Of a stretch of 5,941 nt of DNA, positions 1 to 5,789 are shown piece after piece. The stretch is from Bacillota bacterium (GTDB lineage Bacteria > Bacillota > Dethiobacteria > DTU022): NCBI GenBank assembly GCA_012510325.1, contig JAAZIG010000091.1:1-5941 (forward strand), written 5' to 3'. The notes beneath the pieces were generated by a model. The model was not told the origin of the DNA. It worked only from the letters and a program-made list of their open reading frames with translations, and searched no databases. Position numbers and translations under genes: made by a program. Within the stretch, counting starts at the first letter, position 1. Each line of letters starts with the position of its first letter.

Positions 1-1608
1 GCCCAGGGGATGCTCCGATCTGTTTTCCCCCGAAGCCGCTGCGCTCAGAAGCTCTTCCTCCCCCAGGGGCGGCAGGACCAACAGATCGGTGACCGCGGGA
101 GCCCCCCGGGTGATGGTCCCGGTTTTATCGAGGACAACGGTATCGATCTTCTCCACCCGCTCCAGGTATTCGCCGCCTTTGATCAGGATGCCCTTCCCGG
201 CCCCGAGCCCTGTCCCCACCATGATCGCCGTCGGCGTGGCCAGCCCCAAAGCACAGGGACAGGCCACCACCAGCACAGTAACCATATGCATCAGGGAATT
301 TTCAAAACCGGCTCCACTCAAATACCAGCCGGCAAAGGTGAGCAGGGCTATGGTGATGATAACCGGCACAAATACATTGGAAACGCGGTCCGCCAGGCGC
401 TGAATCGGCGCTTTGGAACCCTGCGCCTCCTCCACCAGGCGAATTATCTGCGCCAGCACTGTATCCCGGCCAACTTTTGTTGCCTCGAAGGTAAAGCTTC
501 CATAATTGTTGATCGATGCCCCGACGACAAGATCTTCGGGGTTTTTTTCCACCGGCATGCTTTCGCCGGTAAGATGGGATTCGTCGATACTGGTGCTTCC
601 CTCCCGGATGATGCCGTCCACGGGAACCCGCTCCCCCGGGCGCACCACAACCAGATCGCCCACCGCCACCTGCTCCACCGGTATCTCCGCCTCGGCGCCG
701 TCCCGGATCACCCGGGCGCTCTTCACCTGCAGCTCCATCAGCTTTTCAATAGCCTCCGAGGTTCTTCCCTTGGCCACAGTCTCCAGCAGCCTTCCGAGCA
801 GGATAATGGTCATCAGCATGGCTGCCGCTTCAAAGTAGAGCAAACCCCAACCGGCCAGAAGCGAAGCGAGAGAATAGAAATAGGCCACCGATGTGCCCAG
901 CGATACCAGCACATCCATATTGGCGCCCCCCGATTTTAGGGAATGATAAGCGCCACGGTAAAAGGGCCACCCGGCAAAAAACTGAACAGGTGTGGCCAGG
1001 GCCAACTGCACCCAGGGATTGAGCTCAAAATGAAACCCCAGATGGGAGGAAAACATCATCACCGCCAGGGGAAGTGTAAACAACACTGCCATGATGAAAC
1101 GGGCCAGCTGCCAGTTCTTCTCTTGCTGCCTGGCCCGGACGGCCTGATCAAAGGAAAGATCGCGAGCCAGACTGAGATCATAACCCAAATCCCTGACCGC
1201 CTGCTCTATCTCGGAGAGGTCGATCAGGCCGGGAATATAGGTGACCCTCGCCCTGTTGGTGGCCAGATTGACGGCGGCTTCCTCGACACCCGGCAACTCC
1301 TTCAGTCTTTTTTCAACCCGTGCAGAGCACGCCGCACAGGACATCCCGGAGATCTGCAGCTCCAGCTGCTCCCCGGAAACCCCGAAGCCCAGCGCAGCCA
1401 CCTGCTCAATGATTTGCCGGGGCTCAATCTGCGCGGGATCATAGCTAACCGCACCCTTCCCCATCACCAGATTGACGCTCGCCGAGGAAACACCGGGGAG
1501 AGCGTGCAGCCCCTGCTCCACTCTGGCGGCGCAGGCTGCACAGTTCATCCCGGAAATGGGGATGGTGATATGCTCCTCTAGGCCAATGGTGCTGTCTTTC
1601 ACGGACAT
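1..1608 (-). CDS. copA: Cu(I)-exporting P1B-1-type ATPase CopA (3' end cut off by window edge)
   Basis: This inner-membrane pump uses ATP to export Cu(I) from the cytoplasm. The 536 codons present have no stop and run off the left edge. Two heavy-metal-associated domains carry GMNCAAC (residues 20-26) and GMSCAAC (88-94). Hydrophobic helices follow at about 168-187, 196-216, 231-255 and 256-275. The actuator domain has LTGES (346-350). Another helix lies near 411-431. The CPC metal site is at 450-452 in ACPCALGLATPT, which marks the Cu(I)/Ag(I) subclass. The phosphorylated Asp is D494 in DKTGT. The sequence ends in the nucleotide-binding SEHPLG motif (531-536). The rest of the N-domain, the GDGxND hinge and the last two helices lie outside; family members are usually about 800 residues. 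The ATG at 1608 is preceded by AAGGGGG at 8-nt spacing. The gene lies 20 nt after csoR, so the two are very likely cotranscribed and copper-induced. Ag(I) is a likely second substrate by family knowledge. Confidence 0.96.
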   Translation of the reverse strand, partial: MSVKDSTIGLEEHITIPISGMNCAACAARVEQGLHALPGVSSASVNLVMGKGAVSYDPAQIEPRQIIEQVAALGFGVSGEQLELQISGMSCAACSARVEKRLKELPGVEEAAVNLATNRARVTYIPGLIDLSEIEQAVRDLGYDLSLARDLSFDQAVRARQQEKNWQLARFIMAVLFTLPLAVMMFSSHLGFHFELNPWVQLALATPVQFFAGWPFYRGAYHSLKSGGANMDVLVSLGTSVAYFYSLASLLAGWGLLYFEAAAMLMTIILLGRLLETVAKGRTSEAIEKLMELQVKSARVIRDGAEAEIPVEQVAVGDLVVVRPGERVPVDGIIREGSTSIDESHLTGESMPVEKNPEDLVVGASINNYGSFTFEATKVGRDTVLAQIIRLVEEAQGSKAPIQRLADRVSNVFVPVIITIALLTFAGWYLSGAGFENSLMHMVTVLVVACPCALGLATPTAIMVGTGLGAGKGILIKGGEYLERVEKIDTVVLDKTGTITRGAPAVTDLLVLPPLGEEELLSAAASGENRSEHPLG

Positions 1609-1616
1609 TTTACCCG

Positions 1617-1623
1617 CCCCCTT
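1617..1623 (-). promoter_or_regulatory. Ribosome binding site of copA
   Basis: AAGGGGG differs by one base from AAGGAGG and lies 8 nt before the copA ATG, inside the 20-nt csoR-copA gap. It supports the ATG at 1608 as the start. Confidence 0.6.
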
Positions 1624-1628
1624 GTTCG

Positions 1629-1976
1629 CTACCGGATCAACTTGGAGATTGTTTTCAGCAGCTCGTCGATGACGCCGTCGTCACCTGCCAGAAGTTGTTC
1701 CTTGATGCAGAATTTGACATGCTTGTCCAGCAGCAGTTTGGCCACCCCATTGATGGCCGCCTGAACGGAGGAAATCTGGTTGAGGATGTCGTCACAGTAA
1801 AGATCCTCTGTGATCATCCGCTTGATCCCCCGCACCTGCCCTTCAATACGGTTCAGCCGCGTCACCAGCTGCTGCACCGTCCGCTCATCGCGCCAGAGTT
1901 TCTTGCGCGGGTCCTTTTCGCCCCCGGCACAGCAGTCAACAGACTCCCCCGCCTCACCGCTATTTTTCTTTATCAA
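1629..1976 (-). CDS. csoR: Copper-sensing transcriptional repressor CsoR
   Basis: This 115-residue protein belongs to the CsoR/RcnR family (DUF156), all-helical repressors that leave DNA when metal binds. The helix-1 signature RLNRIEGQVRGI is at 40-51. The Cu(I) ligand triad is complete: C61, H86 and C90, with the 25- and 4-residue spacings of Mycobacterium tuberculosis CsoR (C36, H61, C65). Y60 before the first Cys also matches. This pattern separates it from Ni/Co (RcnR), formaldehyde (FrmR) and persulfide (CstR) relatives. The N-terminal tail has a vicinal pair C15-C16, as in many clostridial members, with no established role. The start is the rare TTG at 1976: an in-frame TAG lies three codons upstream and no ATG occurs before residue 54. 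A later GTG (residue 34) would trim the protein to about 82 residues and is less likely. It precedes copA directly and probably represses both genes through the G-tract element overlapping its leader. Confidence 0.94.
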   Translation of the reverse strand: MIKKNSGEAGESVDCCAGGEKDPRKKLWRDERTVQQLVTRLNRIEGQVRGIKRMITEDLYCDDILNQISSVQAAINGVAKLLLDKHVKFCIKEQLLAGDDGVIDELLKTISKLIR

Positions 1977-1977
1977 T

Positions 1978-1994
1978 ATACCCTACCCCCCTAT
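1978..1994 (-). promoter_or_regulatory. Candidate CsoR operator
   Basis: On the minus strand this reads ATAGGGGGGTAGGGTAT: two G-tracts with AT-rich, mutually complementary ends (ATA/TAT). CsoR-family operators typically combine G/C-tracts with flanking AT-rich arms, and the Bacillus subtilis copZA site contains TACCCTAC followed by a G-tract; the plus strand here contains TACCCTAC followed by a C-tract. The element begins 3 nt downstream of the -10 box and ends 1 nt before the csoR start codon, so bound CsoR would cover the transcription start. The G-tracts also serve as the only visible ribosome site for csoR. The assignment comes from motif and position only. Confidence 0.5.
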
Positions 1995-1997
1995 GCT

Positions 1998-2026
1998 ATT
2001 ATACGGCAAAGGCAGCAGCAGAACAA
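1998..2026 (-). promoter_or_regulatory. csoR-copA promoter (-35 TTGTTC, -10 TATAAT)
   Basis: The minus strand has a perfect -10 TATAAT (1998-2003). A 17-nt spacer separates it from TTGTTC (2021-2026), which keeps the TTG of the -35 consensus. Transcription would start near 1991, within the candidate CsoR operator, leaving a leader of only about 15 nt. Confidence 0.6.
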
Positions 2027-2116
2027 GCCCCGCGCTTCCCCGAAGGCAGCCCTTTTAAAAACAATCCTTCTGCGGACAGCAATCGCTGCGCGTACCATCC
2101 GCCGCTCCCCCAAGCT

Positions 2117-2142
2117 GGACCCAGTCCTTTCCGGACGGGACC
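2117..2142 (-). terminator. Hairpin after the LuxR-type regulator gene; possible weak terminator
   Basis: An imperfect inverted repeat lies 17 nt past the regulator stop codon. GTCC/GGAC closes a 5-nt loop, extended by CCC/GGG and CC/GG across a bulge and a mismatch. A second short hairpin lies at 2072-2091 (CAGC-AATC-GCTG plus GCG/CGC), about 10 nt before a minus-strand T5 at 2057-2061. Neither is a textbook intrinsic terminator because no T-run follows directly. The 2027-2159 stretch holds nothing else that I can identify. Confidence 0.3.
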
Positions 2143-2159
2143 TCCCTTTTCCGGCACTC

Positions 2160-3794
2160 TCAGTCGATCTCTATGCCGATCTCTTGGAGCAGGGTTATAT
2201 AGAGAGCAATCTCTTTGCGGGAGGATATCTCGAGCTTCATATAAATATGCTTGCTGTGAGTTTTGATCGTGTTAATGCTGAGGCAAAGTTTCTCCGCAAT
2301 CTCCGGGGCCGTGCATTCTTCGCCGTAAAGCTTAAATACTTGCCTTTCTGCCGGAGTCAGCTCCGCGATCCGGTCCAGGAAGCGATCAAGGGTCTCAAGA
2401 GACAGGTTCTCCCGCCGGGCCTTTTCCGCCAACTCCCGATTGCGCCTGGCCAGATAATCGATCAGGTTGTCGATCTCGGGGATCCTCGTCCGGGGTGCAG
2501 CCTCCAGATCCGACGCTCTGATCATGGCGAGCCCCCGGGAGAGCGGTCGGAGGAAAAAACGGTTGCTCAAGTTAAAGGAGATCACCACACCGGCGATCAC
2601 CAGGAGCACCAGAGAAATGAACCGGATTATATTCAGCCGGGTCACGGAAACCATCAAGTCCTTCTCTGGAACCATTACCGCGACAACCCACTGCTGATGG
2701 AAGAAGACCGAGTCCTGGGGATAAAGCTGGATCGATTTGTGCAGCCCCATAAATATATCATCCCGGCCCTGCCTGTAGGTATGGAAGCGGTGACGCTGCT
2801 TTGCTATTTGCAGCACGCTTTGTTCGCCGGCGATCATTTTGGCCAAATAGCCGCCGGCAAAGAAAGAGCGGCCCAGTTCGATCCGGTCGTCCTTTAACGG
2901 TGAAAGCATGCCGAAGAGCCGCCTGTAATCGCTGTTGTTGGGCATATGAGAAAGCTTGAAGAGCATCGCGCTTATTTCAAGACCGCAGACGCCAAAAACA
3001 GATCCCTTGGAATCGATCAAGGGCGCCGCGCAAAGCATGACCTCTTCACTGGTCCCGGGCAACCGCACCGGATCGCTCCAGTAGTAGAGCCGTGAAACCG
3101 GAAGATGGGGGTGCTCCTTCGCCGCCTCCATGGGGTGATGATAATAAGGGGCCTCGCTGACATCAAATTCCATGCGCCACTGCGCATGGAGCGGCAGCAA
3201 CCTTTCATGGCCGATTCCGGGAAAGCCGCGCAGAATAATAATGTTGGGGGAGGAGGCGCTGATTATATTCGGCTCCATATTCTTGATATAGAGCCCCGCC
3301 CTGGAGTGGGCAGCCCCTTCCAGAGCCGGATTGATCGTCGCGTCGAGAATCAAGAAAACACCGCTGCTTTTGGATAACTGCAGCGCAAAGAGGGCCTCAT
3401 CACATTCTCCGGAGATGATCTCTTCCAGCAAGTGAGGGTGCCCGGCCAGGTGGCCCGGAGAGATCCCCATTCCCAGGGCTTGCTGCTCTATGCTTCTGGA
3501 CAAGTTTTTGGCCAGATCAATTGTCTGTAAAGAGATCTGACCGTATTGAGAGGCCATCCTGGTGGATGCATGCACCAGCTCATTCTCAAAATATCTCGCT
3601 TTTTCAGCGAGGCCGGCGGTAAAGGTTCCTGTGAGCTGCAGTATGGCGATCACTCCGAGGAAGATGGTCAGCAGCAGCACCACCAAAAAAAGATAAAATT
3701 TCTGCCCCAGAGGCATTTCAGCCGCATCTGAAAAGCGAGGGTTCTGCTGAAGGCGCCTCCTCACCCCCCTTATCCTGGTAAATATATTGCTCAT
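2160..3794 (-). CDS. Membrane-anchored dCache-LuxR transcriptional regulator
   Basis: This 544-residue one-component regulator has TM1 at about 32-53 and a large extracytoplasmic region at about 54-388. TM2 is at about 388-408. A HAMP-like linker (about 409-455) and a charged, probably coiled-coil stretch (about 450-468) follow. The C-terminal LuxR/GerE HTH (about 478-536) starts at LTPAERQVFKLY, with recognition helix SINTIKTHSKHIYMKL (506-521). The sensor region has Cache hallmarks: AAPLIDSKGSVFGVCGLEIS (256-275) and a final WVVAVMVPEKDL (369-380). The two lobes suggest dCache_1 and direct binding of a small ligand outside the cell. There is no kinase, receiver or conserved phosphoacceptor, so the signal must cross the membrane to a tethered DNA-binding domain. 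Residues 219-230 hold four His (HH, then HPH) of unknown meaning. The ATG at 3794 has an AAGAGGT site overlapping the stop of the solute-binding protein gene 14 nt upstream, so the two form an operon. Target genes are unknown; its own operon is the obvious first candidate. Confidence 0.88.
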   Translation of the reverse strand: MSNIFTRIRGVRRRLQQNPRFSDAAEMPLGQKFYLFLVVLLLTIFLGVIAILQLTGTFTAGLAEKARYFENELVHASTRMASQYGQISLQTIDLAKNLSRSIEQQALGMGISPGHLAGHPHLLEEIISGECDEALFALQLSKSSGVFLILDATINPALEGAAHSRAGLYIKNMEPNIISASSPNIIILRGFPGIGHERLLPLHAQWRMEFDVSEAPYYHHPMEAAKEHPHLPVSRLYYWSDPVRLPGTSEEVMLCAAPLIDSKGSVFGVCGLEISAMLFKLSHMPNNSDYRRLFGMLSPLKDDRIELGRSFFAGGYLAKMIAGEQSVLQIAKQRHRFHTYRQGRDDIFMGLHKSIQLYPQDSVFFHQQWVVAVMVPEKDLMVSVTRLNIIRFISLVLLVIAGVVISFNLSNRFFLRPLSRGLAMIRASDLEAAPRTRIPEIDNLIDYLARRNRELAEKARRENLSLETLDRFLDRIAELTPAERQVFKLYGEECTAPEIAEKLCLSINTIKTHSKHIYMKLEISSRKEIALYITLLQEIGIEID

Positions 3795-3803
3795 CTTATG
3801 CCA

Positions 3804-3811
3804 ACCTCTTA
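3804..3811 (-). promoter_or_regulatory. Ribosome binding site of the regulator, overlapping the upstream stop codon
   Basis: TAAGAGGT contains the TAA stop of the solute-binding protein gene and the Shine-Dalgarno sequence of the regulator, 9 nt before its ATG. This arrangement favours coupled translation and fixed stoichiometry of the two proteins. Confidence 0.65.
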
Positions 3812-5191
3812 AAACTGATTGGAAAAATCGGTCAACGCACTTTCAGCAACCGCTTCATAGGCCCTTTCCAGAGTGCTGTTCAAGGCAAGCTCCCGGCAGG
3901 ATTCCCTGGAAAAAGAGGCAATTTCCTTAAACCCGGCCTCATATCTTTCCTGCAGCTCATCGATCCCTTGGAAAAGCGGCGGTATGAGAAAAGCGTATTC
4001 TTTTTGCATGATCCGGCAGGTGGAAAGAAGCTCTTTGATCTTCTCGTGGGGGATCGTCTCGATCTCCCTTGACATGATCTCGCCGAAGGCATCTCCGGTG
4101 ACCGGGAGGTAGCCGGTGGATGAGACAAAGCGCAAATTATTTTCCGGACTGGTAAACCACTTCAAAAAAACGGCGGCCATCCTCTCTCTTTCCCTGGTGG
4201 ATCTGGTCACACACATACCGGCACCTCGCTGCATCGCTATCTTTGCTCCCCCTTCAAAGAAGGGGTAAGGCAGGATGGCCAGTTCAGCCGGTTCGGTGGT
4301 GTTGTCCGGATGAGTTACCGTGGAAGAGAAAAACATTACGCCGGCGGTGGAGCCGGTTGAGCAGACGATCTCGCCTGTTTTGAATAGATCGGTGGCATAA
4401 CCATTGTAGATAGCGGCCCGGCCCAAAACCGCAGGCTTGAAATAGCTTTCCCAAACCCTGGCGTATTGTGGCGAGCTGAAGGCGATGCTGTCTCCATCGA
4501 TAAAATCCGCACCCAGCTGGCGGCAGCCGACCAGGGCATAGTTGAAGAGCGAATCGGACATGAAGAAAGCCTTGCCGTCATTGCTAACGGCGGGAGTTTG
4601 GCGGTCGGTCCAATCGTAATAGAGCACAGCAACCCGGGCAATGCCTTCGAATGTTTCCAGATCAGCGATCGTGGCCCCGGTTTCCCGGGCAAACCGATCA
4701 AAAATAGTCCGGTTCAGGAAAAGAACTTCCGTGGACTTGGCTGTGGGGAAAATGTAAAGACTGCCCCCCTCAAGGCGGCCCTCTTCGACAAATTGCGGCA
4801 CATAGCGGGACAGCTCTTCTGCGGTAAACAGCTGATCCAGATCAACCAGCAGCTCTTTTTCAGCCAGCAGGAGAGCTGTTTTGGGATAGGCAGTGGTGAT
4901 ATCGGGTAGCGGTGATGCTCCCGGTTCGTCATTGGCGGCCATGACCAGCTTTTCATGAATTGACGCTGAGCCGGAGATGGTGGTGACGCTGATAATTATC
5001 CCCTCCCCGGTTCCGACGGTTTCGTTGAACTCATCGATCAGTTCATCCATAGTCTCCTTCAGCTGACCGCCGTAATTGTGCCACAGCGTCAGGATGGCGG
5101 GCTCAGCTTTGCGGCCGGCGCATCCGGGTACGGCTGCGAGGAGAAGAGAAATCATCCCCAGAATGGAACAATACAGCAGAAGCTTTTTCAC
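3809..5191 (-). CDS. Extracellular solute-binding lipoprotein, ABC family 1 type
   Basis: This 460-residue protein (from the GTG at 5191) begins MKKLLLYC, followed by a hydrophobic core and lipobox VPGC with acylated C24. It is expected to be anchored on the outer face of the membrane. The mature part opens with LTLWHNYGGQ (34-43) and an amphipathic helix. It ends with FLKWFTSPEN (342-351) and TGYLPV (359-364), hallmarks of carbohydrate-type solute-binding proteins (SBP_bac_1/8, UgpB-like). The ligand cannot be read from the sequence; a sugar, glycoside or polyol phosphate is the default guess. No permease or ATPase gene is adjacent; the next gene, 14 nt on, is a Cache-LuxR membrane regulator. 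A sensory partner role is therefore as likely as transport. The start is uncertain. GTG 5191 has GGAGG at 8 nt. ATG 5197 has the same site at only 2 nt. TTG 5209 has GGAG at 7 nt and would add MREGMS to the signal peptide. Confidence 0.88.
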   Translation of the reverse strand: MKKLLLYCSILGMISLLLAAVPGCAGRKAEPAILTLWHNYGGQLKETMDELIDEFNETVGTGEGIIISVTTISGSASIHEKLVMAANDEPGASPLPDITTAYPKTALLLAEKELLVDLDQLFTAEELSRYVPQFVEEGRLEGGSLYIFPTAKSTEVLFLNRTIFDRFARETGATIADLETFEGIARVAVLYYDWTDRQTPAVSNDGKAFFMSDSLFNYALVGCRQLGADFIDGDSIAFSSPQYARVWESYFKPAVLGRAAIYNGYATDLFKTGEIVCSTGSTAGVMFFSSTVTHPDNTTEPAELAILPYPFFEGGAKIAMQRGAGMCVTRSTRERERMAAVFLKWFTSPENNLRFVSSTGYLPVTGDAFGEIMSREIETIPHEKIKELLSTCRIMQKEYAFLIPPLFQGIDELQERYEAGFKEIASFSRESCRELALNSTLERAYEAVAESALTDFSNQF

Positions 5192-5198
5192 CGACATA

Positions 5199-5205
5199 CC
5201 CTCCC
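5199..5205 (-). promoter_or_regulatory. Ribosome binding site that decides the binding-protein start
   Basis: GGGAGGG with core GGAGG (5200-5204) is 8 nt from the GTG at 5191 but only 2 nt from the ATG at 5197. The spacing favours GTG. Confidence 0.55.
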
Positions 5206-5214
5206 GCAAGATAG

Positions 5215-5239
5215 TACTCCCAAGATCAGGTCAGGAGTA
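5215..5239 (-). repeat. Inverted repeat TACTCC-N13-GGAGTA, candidate operator
   Basis: Perfect 6-bp arms lie at 5215-5220 and 5234-5239, with centres 19 nt apart, close to two helical turns. The element abuts the -10 candidate and spans the predicted transcription start of the binding-protein/regulator operon. That is a fitting place for a dimeric repressor or autoregulator. One arm also contains the GGAG that would serve a TTG start at 5209. Binding by the LuxR-type protein is only a guess. Confidence 0.35.
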
Positions 5240-5247
5240 TTGTACCA
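5239..5247 (-). promoter_or_regulatory. Extended -10 promoter candidate for the binding-protein/regulator operon
   Basis: The minus strand reads TGG-TACAAT: five of six bases match TATAAT, with the TGN extension that can replace a -35 box. The hexamer 17 nt upstream (CTGATT) is poor. Transcription would start near 5232, giving a leader of about 40 nt to the GTG at 5191. The 5192-5435 intergenic stretch shared with the plus-strand gene is AT-rich around 5270-5320. Confidence 0.4.
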
Positions 5248-5342
5248 TTTTCCGGGAGCTAAATCAGCTTATATTTTAAATATTCATTTATAGATATCAT
5301 CACTTTTCATATTTATTTTCGGCGGGGCCCTCTTTTTGATTC

Positions 5343-5369
5343 AACATCACCCCGGGGGTGATGTTTTTT
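5343..5369 (+). terminator. Strong intrinsic terminator, plus orientation
   Basis: AACATCACCC (5343-5352) pairs with GGGTGATGTT (5356-5365) around a 3-nt loop. This gives a 10-bp perfect stem running into TTTTTT (5364-5369). The T-run is present only in the plus orientation. No plus-strand gene precedes it in the window and the next plus gene starts 66 nt later. It could therefore end a short leader or small RNA begun in 5250-5340, or act as an attenuator. Confidence 0.8.
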
Positions 5370-5384
5370 GGGATACTACTAGCG

Positions 5385-5411
5385 TAAAATCGTTTGTGAA
5401 AAGCTGTTCAC
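5385..5411 (+). promoter_or_regulatory. -10-like box and GTGAA-N6-TTCAC dyad before the DUF4870-like gene
   Basis: TAAAAT (5385-5390) matches five of six -10 bases, but no acceptable -35 or TGN extension is seen, so the promoter is tentative. The 16-bp dyad GTGAA-AAGCTG-TTCAC (5396-5411) would cover the start of transcription, as an operator might. Its half-site spacing does not fit a standard Crp site (TGTGA-N6-TCACA). Confidence 0.3.
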
Positions 5412-5420
5412 CATAGCAAA

Positions 5421-5427
5421 AGGGAGG
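5421..5427 (+). promoter_or_regulatory. Ribosome binding site of the DUF4870-like gene
   Basis: AGGGAGG followed by T lies 8 nt before the ATG at 5436. It is a near-perfect site that fixes the start and suggests efficient translation. Confidence 0.75.
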
Positions 5428-5435
5428 TTTCTTTT

Positions 5436-5789
5436 ATGACCAAGCCGAAACTGAGGCAGTCTGCGGAAAGGGCCGTCCCGATATTTGAAAAAGCTGATGT
5501 CGAGAAGAACAAGGTCATCGCCAGCCTGGCCTATCTTCTCTTCTTTCTGCCACTAATTGCCTGTCCCGATTCGCCGTTTGGCCGCTTCCATGCCAACCAG
5601 GCCCTGCTCTTGTGGATTCTTGGTGCAGGCGGTTCCTTTATCTTAACCACAATTCCTGCAATTTGCTGGTCCCTTTTACCTTTCTTCGGCATCCTTGTCT
5701 TGATCCTGGCGATCAGCGGACTGCTTAACGGTGTGAGCGGGAAAGCAAAAGAACTACCCCTGATCGGCAAATTAAGAATACTGCAGTGA
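5436..5789 (+). CDS. Small three-helix membrane protein, Tic20/DUF4870-like
   Basis: This 117-residue protein has a charged cytoplasmic N-terminus (about 1-25) and three hydrophobic segments: about 26-43 (VIASLAYLLFFLPL), 55-73 and 78-99. Two conserved blocks point to the DUF4870/Tic20-like family of small bacterial membrane proteins. One is PDSPFGRFHANQALLL (44-59) after the first helix. The other is GKAKELPLIGKLRI (102-115) at the C-terminus. Length and helix count fit a complete member. The molecular role of the bacterial family is not established; the Tic20 name comes from a distant relation to the chloroplast import component and does not imply import. It is divergent from the binding-protein operon and seems to be a single gene with its own leader. 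Nothing in the sequence links it functionally to its neighbours. Confidence 0.85.
   Translation: MTKPKLRQSAERAVPIFEKADVEKNKVIASLAYLLFFLPLIACPDSPFGRFHANQALLLWILGAGGSFILTTIPAICWSLLPFFGILVLILAISGLLNGVSGKAKELPLIGKLRILQ

Noticed and set aside
10..939. 309-codon plus-strand ORF, with another at 943-1581
   Set aside because: Both lie antisense to copA. Their translations are Gln/His/Arg-rich without domain features, while the minus frame shows every expected P1B-ATPase motif.
2117..2142. Confident intrinsic terminator for the regulator gene
   Set aside because: The stem is interrupted and no T-run follows it on the minus strand, so it is kept only as a low-confidence hairpin.
1695..2897. 400-codon plus-strand ORF
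   Set aside because: It spans the antisense of csoR, its promoter and half of the LuxR-type regulator, has no domain signature, and would cross an evident intergenic region.
5343..5369. Bidirectional terminator for the minus-strand operon
   Set aside because: The stem is symmetric, but on the minus strand it is followed by GAATCAAAAA rather than a T-run, and it lies upstream of the minus operon.
5395..5412. Crp/Fnr binding site
   Set aside because: TGTGA and TCAC are separated by 8 nt instead of the 6 nt of the standard Crp site.
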